A stretch of 35,190 bases of DNA from Alphaproteobacteria bacterium UBA6411 (GTDB taxonomy: Bacteria > Pseudomonadota > Alphaproteobacteria > CAAGCB01 > CAG-977). The notes under the pieces were generated by a model. The model did not search any database. It saw only the letters and a list, made by a program, of their open reading frames with translations, and was not told the origin of the DNA. The stretch spans positions 1-35,190 of the forward strand of contig DJPN01000034.1 of NCBI GenBank assembly GCA_002438565.1, read 5' to 3'. Numbering within the stretch: position 1 is the stretch's first letter; each line of letters opens with the position of its first letter. Shown piece by piece: positions 1 through 8,742 of this stretch. The position numbers and the translations under genes are program-made.

Positions 1-275
1 CGTTCACGGCCGGCAAATACGCGGTAACACCCGAAGCGAAAGCGGCGCTGACGTATGACTTGGCGCGCCCAAACGAAGACCGCACGGTAACGCTGCCCGA
101 CGGATCGAGCTATGTCGCCGCGGGCGAAAAGCTGAACCGCTTGGGCTTTGAAATTGGAGCGAAAGCCGCCGTCCGCCTGACAAACGCGGTCGAAGTGTCG
201 CTTTCCTACGACGGCGCGTTCAAAGAACACTACCAAGATCACACCGGCTTGATGAACCTTAAACTCTCCTTCTGA
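1..275 (+). CDS. Autotransporter beta-barrel, C-terminal fragment (5' end outside window)
   Basis: Open from the left edge in the frame whose first full codon is at 3, giving about 90 residues before a TGA at 273-275. The end of an outer-membrane barrel is visible: an LTYDLARPN strand, an LPDGSSYV turn, alternating polar/hydrophobic strands, SYDGAF, and a terminal strand closing in MNLKLSF with C-terminal Phe, the usual BAM recognition signature. It aligns by eye with the ends of the two autotransporters at 21359-22690 and 25798 (LPNGSSYIV, MYDGAFQG, LNVKI.L), so it is a third member of the same local family. The passenger and signal peptide lie upstream and cannot be described. It is followed directly by a terminator. 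Confidence 0.8.
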   Translation, partial: FTAGKYAVTPEAKAALTYDLARPNEDRTVTLPDGSSYVAAGEKLNRLGFEIGAKAAVRLTNAVEVSLSYDGAFKEHYQDHTGLMNLKLSF

Positions 276-284
276 CACTTATGA

Positions 285-310
285 AAAAGCCCCGAAAATT
301 CGGGGCTTTT
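285..310. terminator. Bidirectional intrinsic terminator
   Basis: A 12-bp perfect stem (285-296 with 299-310) around a 2-nt AA turn has a GCCCCGAA core, with A-runs on the left and T-runs on the right. It can therefore end the plus-strand autotransporter gene and the minus-strand nlpD-like gene, which converge here. Confidence 0.85.
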
Positions 311-320
311 TTCCTTAATC

Positions 321-1310
321 TTATCGCTTTTCCAGATACGCCATCGGATCGACGGCTTTTGTCCCGCGGCGGATTTCAAAGTGCAGTTGCGGTTCTTTGG
401 CGTTGCCCGTTTTGCCCGCTTTCGCCATCGGCTGACCGCGTTTGACGGTGTCGCCGCGTTTGACCAAAAATTCCTTGTTATGCGCGTATGCGGTAATCCA
501 GCCGTCGGCGTGTTTGACCAGCAGCAGATTGCCGAAACCTTTCAGTTCGTTGCCCGCATAAGCGACAACACCGTTTTCGGCGGCGCGGACGAAAGTGCCC
601 TCGGCAACTTTGATATTGATGCCGTCATTATGGCGCCCTCCCCCCGCCGAACCGAATTTGTTCATGACCGTTCCGTTGACCGGCCACGCAAATTTGGCTT
701 TGGCGCGTTCGGGCGGAGTCGGCAGACGCGCCGCTGTTTTTCGGGTTGTCCGTTTGTTTGATTTGGCGGATTTCGACGACGTTTTTTGAACCGATTTCCG
801 CGTTGCCGTTTTGGCCGAAGTATTTTTCAACGCCACCCAATGTTCCGTCGGTTCGACAACAGACCCGGGAAGCTTTAAAATCTGTCCCAAATAAATCGAA
901 TACGGCGCGTACAGATTGTTTGTGCGGGTCAGCACGCTCATATCCACGTTATAGCGGCGGGAAATGCTGTAAATCGTGTCGCCCTTTTGCACAATGTGAA
1001 CGGACGGCGCGGGCAAACGAAGACGCGCCCCTTTGGACAGGATGAACGGCGGTTTGAGGTTGTTGACCTCAATCATTGAACGGATGGGAACGTTGTAGCG
1101 GCGGGACAGCGAATAAACCGTATCGCCCTTGTGCACTGTAACATAGGACGGCGACAGGCTTTGAACACGGTACTGTTCGCGATAATAGGGTGAATTTTGC
1201 GCCTTGACGCGGGGATAATCCCCGCCGTGATTCAGCGCAACCCCAGAACACCCCGTCAAAGCGGCGGCTAGCGCGGCAATCCCGACAATCCTTTTAAAGC
1301 TCAGTTCCAT
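321..1310 (-). CDS. nlpD: NlpD/DipM-like lipoprotein with two LysM domains and a degenerate LytM (M23) domain
   Basis: 329 aa. A lipoprotein signal with lipobox LTGC (Cys21) predicts lipid anchoring. Two LysM repeats (about 56-99 and 104-148, each with HKGDT/QKGDT and S.RYNV) bind peptidoglycan. A Lys/Thr/Ser-rich linker (about 160-205) leads to a LytM domain (about 213-327) with YAGN, KHADGW, YAHN and LHFEIR. The usual HxxxD zinc motif reads N-x-x-x-N in NDGIN, as in the regulatory LytM factors NlpD and DipM. The likely role is activation of N-acetylmuramoyl-L-alanine amidases at division, not peptide cleavage (inference). No strong ribosome site is visible before the ATG, but the lipobox position fixes the start well. 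The gene is transcribed alone, divergent from pepN. Confidence 0.85.
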   Translation of the reverse strand: MELSFKRIVGIAALAAALTGCSGVALNHGGDYPRVKAQNSPYYREQYRVQSLSPSYVTVHKGDTVYSLSRRYNVPIRSMIEVNNLKPPFILSKGARLRLPAPSVHIVQKGDTIYSISRRYNVDMSVLTRTNNLYAPYSIYLGQILKLPGSVVEPTEHWVALKNTSAKTATRKSVQKTSSKSAKSNKRTTRKTAARLPTPPERAKAKFAWPVNGTVMNKFGSAGGGRHNDGINIKVAEGTFVRAAENGVVAYAGNELKGFGNLLLVKHADGWITAYAHNKEFLVKRGDTVKRGQPMAKAGKTGNAKEPQLHFEIRRGTKAVDPMAYLEKR

Positions 1311-1372
1311 TTTGAAGCACCGTTTTTCAAACCGTATCAGAATAGCCGTAAAAGGTTTAGAAATTTTTAATC

Positions 1373-1401
1373 TTGGTTTTCAAAGGAAAATCGGCTAAAA
1401 T
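1373..1401 (+). promoter_or_regulatory. Sigma70-type promoter for pepN operon
   Basis: TTGGTT (1373-1378) and TAAAAT (1396-1401) are separated by 17 nt, about 30 nt ahead of the chosen pepN start. Box quality and spacing are good; no factor site is evident. Confidence 0.5.
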
Positions 1402-1430
1402 CCGCCCGTTTCTTGATGAAAGGAAGCGCT

Positions 1431-4010
1431 ATGGCCACGTCGCCCGAAACCGTTTACGCCAAAGATTACCGAAAGCCCGCCTATCAAATCGATCGCGTCG
1501 ATATGACGTTTGAATTGGGCGTTGAACGAACAAAAGCAACCGCCGTCATGCGCGTTCGCCGCGAACCCGACACGGCGGCGGGAACGCCTTTGTTTTTGGA
1601 CGGCGATGAATTGACGCTGCAAAGCGTCGCGATTGACGGCGGAATTTTGTCTGGAAGCGAATACGCGCTGTCCGACAAAGGCATGACGATTTTCAATCCG
1701 CCCGAAAGTTTTACATTGACAGTCAAAACGATGATCAATCCTGCGGCGAATACAAAGCTGCAGGGGCTTTATGCGTCGGACGGCATCCTGTGCACCAAAT
1801 GCGAAACGCACGGTTTCCGCCGCATTACCTATTTTCTTGACCGTCCCGACGTTATGCCCGTTTGGCGCACAACGCTGATTGCCGACAAAGAGGTCTTTCC
1901 GACTCTGGTGTCAAACGGCAACAAGGAATCCGCCGAAGATTTGCCCGGCGGACAGCACAAAGCGGTCTTTTTCGACCCCGTTCCGAAAGCGTGCTATCTG
2001 TACGCAGTTGTCGCGGGCAATCTGGACAGGCGGCGGGACAGCTTTACAACCCGTTCCGGGCGCAAGGTCGAATTGAACGTCTTTGTCGAATCGGGCAAAG
2101 GCGATATGACCGCTTACGCCCTTGAATCCCTGAAGCGTGCGATGAAGTGGGACGAAGACACGTTCGGCCGCGAATACGACCATGACGTTTTCAACATCGT
2201 CGCGGTATCGAATTTCAACTCTGGCGCGTGCGAGAACACGTCGCTGAACATCTTTAACGACAAATATGTGCTTGCCTATCCCGCCAAAGCGACGGACGCC
2301 GATTACGCCAATATCGAAGGCGTCATCGCGCACGAGTATTTTCACAACTGGTCGGGCAACCGCGTTACTTTGCGCGACTGGTTCGATTTGACGCTGAAAG
2401 AGGGCTTGACCGTCTACCGCGATCAAGAATTTTCATCGGACATGCGGTCGCGCGCCGTCAAGCGAATAGAAGATGCCGCCGCTTTGCGCGCGTTCCAGTT
2501 CCCGCAGGACGCAAGCCCCCTCGCCCATCCGATACGTCCCGATTCCTATATTTCCGTGCGTTCGCTTTACACCACGACCGTTTACGACAAAGGCGCGGAG
2601 GTCATCCGCATGATGGCGCGCATGGCGGGCAAGGACAAATTCCGCAAAGGCATGGATTTGTACTTTGAACGCAACGACGGCCAAGCGGTGACATGCCACG
2701 ATTTTGTAACGGCGATTGCCGACGGCGCGGAATTGGATTTAAAACAGTTCGAGGATACCTGGTATCACCAATCGGGAACCCCGACCGTTACGGCTTCGGG
2801 CGTTTATGACGCGGAAAACAAAACATATGCGCTGACTTTGCGGCAATCAACGCCGGCGACGCCGAACCGGCCCGAAAAACAGCCGTTTGTCATTCCTTTG
2901 CAAATCGGACTGCTGGATAAGAACGGTCATGACATGGCGGACAAACTGGTTGTTTTAAACAAAGCCGAACAGACATTCCTCTTTGACAACATTGCGCAAG
3001 CTCCTGTTTTGTCGGGCAACCGCGGCTTTACCGCGCCGATTTGGTTCAAAACCGGCTGCACGCTTGAACAGCGCGCTTTGCTGATGGCCAAAGATTCAGA
3101 TTTGTTCAACCGCTGGGACGCGGGACAGCAGTTCGCGACCGACATTCTGCTGTCTTTGGTCAAGGACGAAAACGCCCCGATTCCGCCCGCTTTTATCGAA
3201 GCGCTAAGAGGGTATTTGACCGACAAAACGCTGGACAAAGCCTTTATCGCCAAAGCGTTCATCCTGCCGTCCGAACGGATGCTTGCGGAACAAACGGAGT
3301 TCGTCGACGTCGACGCGATTCACCGCGCGCGCGAAACATTGCGCCGTCATATCGCCACAGAATTGAAAGCCGAGTTGCTTGACGCTTATGCTTCAAACAA
3401 AACAACGGGAATTTATGTTCCGAACGCGGCGGATTCTGGAAAACGCGCCATCAAAAACACGGCTTTGACGTATTTGAGCCTGCTTGACGATTCTTTGGCG
3501 CAAAAGCAGTATTACGAGGCGGCACAAATGACCGACAAAGACGCCGCCGTCCGCGTTTTCGCGGGCAAGGACACTTCGCAGGCCAAAGCGATTATGAATG
3601 ACTTTTACCAAACATACAAAAAGGACTCTCTGGTCGTCGACAAATGGCTGACGATGCAGGCGACGGCGAACGAAAATTCGCTTGCCGTTGTAAAGAAACT
3701 GCTGCATCACGAGGCTTTTTCGCTGACCAATCCGAACAAAGTCCGCGCTTTAATCGGGGCGTTTGCCGCCAATCCGACAGCTTTGCACAAAGCGGACGGA
3801 TCGGGCTACGACTTTATCGTCGAACAAACGCTTGCCGTCGATAAAATCAATCCGCAAATCGCGGCGACAATCCCCGTCGCTTTGGGCAAGTGGAAAAAAT
3901 TCGACGCCAAACGGCAATCAATGATGAAAGCCGCTTTGACCCGTATTATGAACACGCCGGATTTGTCGCCGAACACTTATGAAATCGTATCAAAGTCACT
4001 GAACCAATGA
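1431..4010 (+). CDS. pepN: Aminopeptidase N (M1 family)
   Basis: 859 aa from ATG 1431, chosen because AAGGA (1420-1424) lies 6 nt upstream; TTG 1413 and ATG 1416 are in frame but have no ribosome site. Cytoplasmic zinc aminopeptidase that removes N-terminal residues from peptides. The zinc motif HEYFH (H301, E302, H305) with the downstream Glu (E324 in LKEGLT) is intact, inside the PepN-type block HEYFHNWSGNRVT. The substrate motif GAMEN reads GACEN (265-269), so the Met that lines the S1 pocket in E. coli PepN is Cys. The flanking NFNSGACENTSLNIFN context otherwise matches the family, as does overall length (about 870 aa). First gene of a three-gene operon whose next ATG overlaps its TGA. 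Confidence 0.95.
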   Translation: MATSPETVYAKDYRKPAYQIDRVDMTFELGVERTKATAVMRVRREPDTAAGTPLFLDGDELTLQSVAIDGGILSGSEYALSDKGMTIFNPPESFTLTVKTMINPAANTKLQGLYASDGILCTKCETHGFRRITYFLDRPDVMPVWRTTLIADKEVFPTLVSNGNKESAEDLPGGQHKAVFFDPVPKACYLYAVVAGNLDRRRDSFTTRSGRKVELNVFVESGKGDMTAYALESLKRAMKWDEDTFGREYDHDVFNIVAVSNFNSGACENTSLNIFNDKYVLAYPAKATDADYANIEGVIAHEYFHNWSGNRVTLRDWFDLTLKEGLTVYRDQEFSSDMRSRAVKRIEDAAALRAFQFPQDASPLAHPIRPDSYISVRSLYTTTVYDKGAEVIRMMARMAGKDKFRKGMDLYFERNDGQAVTCHDFVTAIADGAELDLKQFEDTWYHQSGTPTVTASGVYDAENKTYALTLRQSTPATPNRPEKQPFVIPLQIGLLDKNGHDMADKLVVLNKAEQTFLFDNIAQAPVLSGNRGFTAPIWFKTGCTLEQRALLMAKDSDLFNRWDAGQQFATDILLSLVKDENAPIPPAFIEALRGYLTDKTLDKAFIAKAFILPSERMLAEQTEFVDVDAIHRARETLRRHIATELKAELLDAYASNKTTGIYVPNAADSGKRAIKNTALTYLSLLDDSLAQKQYYEAAQMTDKDAAVRVFAGKDTSQAKAIMNDFYQTYKKDSLVVDKWLTMQATANENSLAVVKKLLHHEAFSLTNPNKVRALIGAFAANPTALHKADGSGYDFIVEQTLAVDKINPQIAATIPVALGKWKKFDAKRQSMMKAALTRIMNTPDLSPNTYEIVSKSLNQ

Positions 4011-4495
4011 ATAAAACCGTTTTAACAGGAATTGTCTGCTTTATGGCGGGGGCGGCGTTTTCAGCCCTTGCCCCGCGCGAACATCAACCGCTTCCCCTTG
4101 AAACCAAACTGACCTCTCAAGGGCGTGAAAGCCTGCGCACACTGGAACAACGGCTGAACGCGCTTGATTACGCCGATGTTTTGGCGGAACAAACGAAAAT
4201 CCTGCAAGCGTTGGCAGAAAAACGTCCCGCCGTCGACCAAGCCGAATCTTACATCACCGCCCTGCAGGAAAAACAAGCCGAACTGCAATCCGCCGCCATT
4301 CATGCGGAAATCGAGGAAATCGCCAAAATGCCCCTGCCCGACCGCGAAACCTACCGTGCCTGCCGTTTGAAAAACAAAGAAGCTTTGAAACGGCAGCTTC
4401 TGTTGATTCCTTTGCTGATTAACGCGGATTTAACGGAAACGGACGGCGGCCGTCCGCGCGATAAAATCTTTAGAAAAATCGGGAAACTGCAATGA
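4007..4495 (+). CDS. Hypothetical exported or membrane-anchored coiled-coil protein
   Basis: 162 aa, family not recognised. An N-terminal hydrophobic stretch (residues about 4-21, ending near FSALAPRE) could be a signal peptide or a single anchor. Residues about 30-110 are rich in Leu, Glu, Gln and Ala in a helical pattern with coiled-coil character, and the tail is basic (RDKIFRKIGK). Both ends are translationally coupled: its ATG overlaps the pepN stop as ATGA, and its own stop overlaps the ybaK start in the same way. Co-transcription with pepN and ybaK is therefore very likely, but it does not show a function. Confidence 0.75.
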   Translation: MNKTVLTGIVCFMAGAAFSALAPREHQPLPLETKLTSQGRESLRTLEQRLNALDYADVLAEQTKILQALAEKRPAVDQAESYITALQEKQAELQSAAIHAEIEEIAKMPLPDRETYRACRLKNKEALKRQLLLIPLLINADLTETDGGRPRDKIFRKIGKLQ

Positions 4496-4974
4496 CCGCT
4501 TTAAAGAAAACCAATGCCATGCGCCTGTTGGAACAGGCAAAAGTGCCTTTCGAGTTTTACGAATACGAAACGTCCGACGGCAAAATCGATGCGAAATCCG
4601 TCGCCGCCAAAATCGGACAAGCCCCCGAACAGGTGTTCAAAACGCTTGTCACCCAATCGCCGACGCACGAACATTTCGTTTTCGTCGTCCCCAGCATCGG
4701 CGAGCTTGATTTGAAAAAAGCCGCCAAAGCCGCCGCTCAAAAAAGCATCGAAATGATAGCGCAAAAGCAGCTACTGCCCTTGACGGGCTACATTCACGGC
4801 GGATGTTCGCCAATCGGCATGAAAAAGCCGTTTCCGACGTTCATTGACGAAACGGCTTTGCTGTATGACAAATTCTGCATCAGCGCGGGCAAAGTCGGCG
4901 TGAACCTGTGCTTGAACCCGCAAGATGCTGCGGCCTATTTAAACGCTCAGTTCGTCGATTTGCTCAAAGGCTGA
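4492..4974 (+). CDS. ybaK: Cys-tRNA(Pro)/Cys-tRNA(Cys) deacylase, YbaK/EbsC family
   Basis: 160 aa, the usual length for a free-standing YbaK. This family hydrolyses mischarged aminoacyl-tRNA in trans, typically Cys-tRNA(Pro) made by prolyl-tRNA synthetase. Visible family features are VFKTLV near residue 44, the FVVP strand, the Lys-rich helix after ELDLKKAAKAA, and the hallmark GYIHGGCSPIGMKK loop (about 97-110). The start overlaps the upstream stop by 4 nt. The 3' end overlaps the converging ScsB-like gene by 28 nt. Exact tRNA specificity cannot be read from sequence alone. Confidence 0.88.
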   Translation: MTALKKTNAMRLLEQAKVPFEFYEYETSDGKIDAKSVAAKIGQAPEQVFKTLVTQSPTHEHFVFVVPSIGELDLKKAAKAAAQKSIEMIAQKQLLPLTGYIHGGCSPIGMKKPFPTFIDETALLYDKFCISAGKVGVNLCLNPQDAAAYLNAQFVDLLKG

Positions 4975-7337
4975 ACATACTCCCGCACAATGTCGGGCGT
5001 CGTCCACGGCCCGATAACGGAAGGCAAAATTTTTCCCGCAGGCGTTTTCGGCGAAAACAGCAAATTCGCCGGCAAAACATCCTTGCCCGTCCCCTGCATG
5101 ATTTGGCGCACGAACGGATGCGTATACGGAACCCTCATAATAATCAGGCGGCCGTCTTGAATGGCTTTGGCACCGCCGCGGTACATGACCATCAGTCTGT
5201 TGATTTGGCACATCAGGCAACCGCTTTCCGTAACATTCAGATACACCGATTTTCCTTCGGCAACGGATTGGCTGATTTCTTTTTCATCAAACGGCAACGC
5301 GCCAAGCTTGTTAAAATCGTACCCGTTCGGTTTGATCGGCAAAGCCAGTATTCCGACGGCCGCAGCAAAAAACGCCAGCCTTTTTTTGCCGTATCTAAAA
5401 AAGATTGCCCACGCGGCCGCAGCAAACACAATGAAAATCAACATTCTGAACAATCCGCTTTGCAAACCGGCCAGCACCGTCAGCAAAACAGCTTGAACAG
5501 CCAAGGGCAGCAGCATGAAACCTTTAAGCGGCCGGCATGTTTTCCCGTCCGTATCCGCAGACAGTCCGTCAAACAGCACCAGCACGACAAACATACCGGC
5601 GATTGGCAGCAAAAAAAGCGGCACATACACCAGCGGCGATTGACTTATCAACCCGTACCATTCATAAAACAGCGAAACGAACGGCGTCACCGTCAGCAAT
5701 CCGCCGCACAGCAATCCCGCCAGAAGTCCCGCTTTTTCATTAACGTTCAGCAGGTTCAGTCCCTTTATCCGCTTGACAAAGTTTTCGTCAAACAGTTTCG
5801 GGACAATGAAGGCGGCGGCAATAAACAGCAGAACAAACATGCCGTTTACCAGCGGCGATGCGAATTGCACCCCCCAATAAAACGATCTGGGCAAAGTGGT
5901 TCCGGCAATCGTCAAAACAGCGTAAAACGGCAGCAGAATTTTCAAGCTGTCGGCCAACCCGTCGAAAAACGCGTCCGTTTTTTCAACGGAACGGTTTTCA
6001 TCGTTTAAAATCAAGTAAGCTAGCATCAGCAGCGCCGTCAACAGCGGAGTCAAAAACAAAAACTTGAACCCCGAAATCAGTGCGGAAACACATCCGGAAA
6101 AAGAAGTCGAAAAACCGCCGATATCAAAGCCGCCGACAGGCACGTCCATTGTGATTTCATCGGATTTGACGTCATTGAAAAATGTCATCGTCACGGGAAT
6201 CTTTTTTCTGCCTGACAGCTTTTCCGGATTTTTCAATTGAACGCGGTAAAAAACATTTCCTCCTTCGCTGCCCGTAAACGGTTCGTCAAAAAGCAACCCT
6301 TCCGTGTTGGTCACCATCAGCTGCGGAGTGTCTGAAAAAGAAAACGGCTTTTTAATCCGGACGGTCAAATCCGTTGTTCCGTTTGTTGCGGCAAAAAAAG
6401 CTTTTGCCACCTCTATTCCCGCCGCATGATTTGCCGGTGCGTTGTAGCGTGTCCGCGTCAATTCCGTGCAGACGGAGGATTCCAAATAAGCGGGTTCGAT
6501 AGTGTATTCAACAGACGGGAAAGTTTTTGCGGCGCATTTCCCGTTGCGGCACACGTTAGCACTGACAACGGCGCGAACAACAGGCGGCGTTTTGTCGTTT
6601 TTAATCTTGACCGTAAACGGCAAAACCGCTTCCGTCGCATATCCGATGCCGCCGAATTCCGGCAAGAACCGCTGCAAAGGATAAGACAAATCGCCGATAT
6701 CGACATTTTCAGAACCGGAAAAATCAACCGTTACGGGCGTTTTGCTTTCGCCTTCTTTCTGCTGCAAAATCACGGCGGATTTATCCAGCAAAACCATTAC
6801 CCCCATTAACATTTCGCGTTTGTTTTGCGTTCTGGCGCACGATGCCAGCATAACCGCGCCCGATTCCGTATATACGGCATCCGAAAAGAATTTTTCTTTT
6901 GAAAAATCGCTGAAATAATCTCGGATTGTGCGATCTCCGATTGCAACATATTGAAAGTTTTTCCATGTCGATGAATCATCGTAATCAATCAACAAATCGG
7001 GGCGTCCGGGGTTCTGTTTTTCAATATCCCTGTTGACGCCTTCAATCAAATGACGGACATAACTTTCCATGCTTTTGATTTTCGACGACAGTCTTGCCAA
7101 AGTTTGAAACGCGGAATCGTTTTGAATTTCATCTATTTTAACGATTTCATTGATGATTTCGCCGTCCGTCGCCCCGACGGCTTTGTTTTTTTTGTAAAAA
7201 TCCAACAGGAATTTCAGCTTGTCCCCGCTGTCCAGACTTTTGTATTCTTTCAAATCCCCTTGCGTAAACGGAATGATGTCGGCCAGAGCGGCATTTGAAA
7301 AAACAATCAGCCATGCAAAAAAAACAAAGCGAAACAT
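4947..7337 (-). CDS. ScsB/DsbD-like thiol-disulfide membrane protein with a Cys-poor membrane domain
   Basis: 796 aa from ATG 7337; AAAGGAA (7344-7350) is 7 nt upstream of it but only 1 nt from the alternative ATG 7343. A signal peptide ends near residue 19. Next come an unassigned region (20-185), then a DsbD-alpha-like domain (about 185-285) with LPFTVKIKND followed by a Cys pair, CRNGKC (C263, C268). A hydrophobic domain of several helices (about 415-670) follows, then a C-terminal thioredoxin-like domain with CLMC (C707, C710). This order matches ScsB/DsbD, which carry electrons from the cytoplasm to periplasmic proteins. At the two places where that family has a TPC-type cysteine in the membrane domain, I read LTPLLTA (about 429) and VTPFVSL (about 550). 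The relay may therefore be altered. Single gene, divergent from algH. Confidence 0.6.
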   Translation of the reverse strand: MFRFVFFAWLIVFSNAALADIIPFTQGDLKEYKSLDSGDKLKFLLDFYKKNKAVGATDGEIINEIVKIDEIQNDSAFQTLARLSSKIKSMESYVRHLIEGVNRDIEKQNPGRPDLLIDYDDSSTWKNFQYVAIGDRTIRDYFSDFSKEKFFSDAVYTESGAVMLASCARTQNKREMLMGVMVLLDKSAVILQQKEGESKTPVTVDFSGSENVDIGDLSYPLQRFLPEFGGIGYATEAVLPFTVKIKNDKTPPVVRAVVSANVCRNGKCAAKTFPSVEYTIEPAYLESSVCTELTRTRYNAPANHAAGIEVAKAFFAATNGTTDLTVRIKKPFSFSDTPQLMVTNTEGLLFDEPFTGSEGGNVFYRVQLKNPEKLSGRKKIPVTMTFFNDVKSDEITMDVPVGGFDIGGFSTSFSGCVSALISGFKFLFLTPLLTALLMLAYLILNDENRSVEKTDAFFDGLADSLKILLPFYAVLTIAGTTLPRSFYWGVQFASPLVNGMFVLLFIAAAFIVPKLFDENFVKRIKGLNLLNVNEKAGLLAGLLCGGLLTVTPFVSLFYEWYGLISQSPLVYVPLFLLPIAGMFVVLVLFDGLSADTDGKTCRPLKGFMLLPLAVQAVLLTVLAGLQSGLFRMLIFIVFAAAAWAIFFRYGKKRLAFFAAAVGILALPIKPNGYDFNKLGALPFDEKEISQSVAEGKSVYLNVTESGCLMCQINRLMVMYRGGAKAIQDGRLIIMRVPYTHPFVRQIMQGTGKDVLPANLLFSPKTPAGKILPSVIGPWTTPDIVREYVQPLSKSTN

Positions 7338-7408
7338 TTTCATTTCCTTTAATTTGTATTAACGTATTAACGATAACATATCCATCTGTGTTTTTAAACG
7401 AGGAAATC

Positions 7409-7963
7409 ATGGCAACGTTAAGCGGACAATGTTTGGTGGCTATGCCCGGAATGGCGGACGAACGCTTTGAAAAAGCCGTTGTTTTTTTGTGCGCCCATTC
7501 GGAACAGGGGGCTATGGGACTGATTGTCAACAAACCGATTTCCGACATTACCTTTGCGTCGCTTTTGTCGCAGCTCAATATCGATCCAGCCTCCGAAACC
7601 GGAAATATTCCCGTTTTGGAAGGGGGACCGATGGATACGAACCGCGGCTTTGTCCTGCACAGCCCCGAATACACGGGAACGGCAACCCTGCCCGTCGGAA
7701 CACAGACATCATTGACGGTTACAACGGAAATTTTGCGCGATATCGCGCACGGCGGCGGCCCGAAAAGCTTTTTGATTATGCTGGGATATGCGGGATGGGG
7801 CGCTGGACAATTGGAAGAAGAGCTGAAACAAAACGCGTGGCTGCCTGTTACGGCTTCCAACGATTTGCTGTTTGACTGGCGGCTGGAAAAAAAGTGGGAA
7901 TTCGCTTTGCGTTCCGCCGGAATCGACCCTTTGCGCCTGTCTGCGGAGCAAGGAAAGGCTTAA
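7409..7963 (+). CDS. algH: AlgH/YqgE family protein (UPF0301)
   Basis: 184 aa from ATG 7409, with AGGA (7401-7404) just upstream; in-frame codons back to 7295 overlap the start of the divergent gene and lack a ribosome site. The family pattern is clear: LVAMPGM near the N-terminus, HSEQGAMGLIVNKP (about 32-45), GGPMDTNRGFVLH (about 75-87), LGYAGWGAGQLE.E (about 128-141) and NAWL. The family is widespread in proteobacteria; its molecular function is unsettled, although the name comes from effects on alginate gene expression in Pseudomonas. The last 4 nt overlap the converging gene at 7960. Confidence 0.92.
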   Translation: MATLSGQCLVAMPGMADERFEKAVVFLCAHSEQGAMGLIVNKPISDITFASLLSQLNIDPASETGNIPVLEGGPMDTNRGFVLHSPEYTGTATLPVGTQTSLTVTTEILRDIAHGGGPKSFLIMLGYAGWGAGQLEEELKQNAWLPVTASNDLLFDWRLEKKWEFALRSAGIDPLRLSAEQGKA

Positions 7964-8742
7964 TCCGCCAACATTCTGTCAAATAAAACGTCCGTAATGT
8001 CTTTGTTGTTGTAAAAGCATACGGCGGCGTCTTCCGGCAGCAAACAGCGCACCGTTACGGAATCGACCTCTTGTTTTAAAGCTTGATAAGCCGCCCCCGC
8101 CTTTCCCGGACGGATGACGATGTCAAGCTTCAGCAAACGGCCGTCGACTTTGATTTTATCCGCACCGACAACGCGGGCAACCCCTTGCACGATTTCAGAG
8201 GCGTCGTATTCCGCCAAAGGATCGGCGGGCGTTTCTTGCATCACTTGCGCCCAAGCAACGTTTTCAGCCGCCTGCTGCTGTTGCGCTTCATACACGGCGG
8301 ACGGCTCTTCCTCGGACGCAAGGGGAGCAGCGCGGCGCGGCCTGCGTCCCAGCATTTCGTTTTCAAACGCTTCGATATCCGCCAAGGTCGGCTGTTCAGC
8401 ACGGCTTTCCGGCACGGTTTCCTTTTCAATCGGGCGAATCTGCTTTTTTACCGGTTGAGCATTTTGTAAAACAACGCCTTTTTCCGCCAGTTTCTTTTTG
8501 GCCAAATCGGACATTCCCTCCGCGTCCGCCTTTAAATAATCGATACGCCTGCCGACGGCGGGCGCCGCCGTGTTTTTAAACCAGCCGCCGATTTCGTGCG
8601 GCGCAATGCCGGCCATATAAAAAGCCCCGAAAAACAAGCTCAGCGCAACGGCAACGGCCAGCGGGCTTTTGACAAACCATATCAAAAGCCGCCGGCCGTC
8701 GTTCAAAAAAGCCAAAAATCCTTTAATCAGCTTTATTATCAT
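7960..8742 (-). CDS. Membrane-anchored protein with a possible degenerate SNase-like C-terminus
   Basis: 260 aa. One transmembrane segment (about 22-44) follows a basic N-terminus. Residues 70-180 are low-complexity, rich in Glu, Ala, Gln and Arg. The last 80 residues (about 182-260) read GVARVVGADKIKVDGRLLKLDIVIRP, then a Val/Cys strand region. The GxxxVVxxDxIxVxGxxxxL pattern recalls the OB-fold of staphylococcal-nuclease proteins, but catalytic Arg/Glu/Asp positions are not evident, so an active nuclease is unlikely. The ATG overlaps the metG stop as ATGA, so it is co-transcribed with metG. The link to the SNase fold is a weak inference by eye. Confidence 0.65.
   Translation of the reverse strand: MIIKLIKGFLAFLNDGRRLLIWFVKSPLAVAVALSLFFGAFYMAGIAPHEIGGWFKNTAAPAVGRRIDYLKADAEGMSDLAKKKLAEKGVVLQNAQPVKKQIRPIEKETVPESRAEQPTLADIEAFENEMLGRRPRRAAPLASEEEPSAVYEAQQQQAAENVAWAQVMQETPADPLAEYDASEIVQGVARVVGADKIKVDGRLLKLDIVIRPGKAGAAYQALKQEVDSVTVRCLLPEDAAVCFYNNKDITDVLFDRMLAD

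Noticed and set aside
4908..6008. 366-codon plus-strand open frame
   Set aside because: It is antisense to the C-terminal half of the ScsB-like gene and has Arg/Gln-rich low-complexity content typical of shadow frames.
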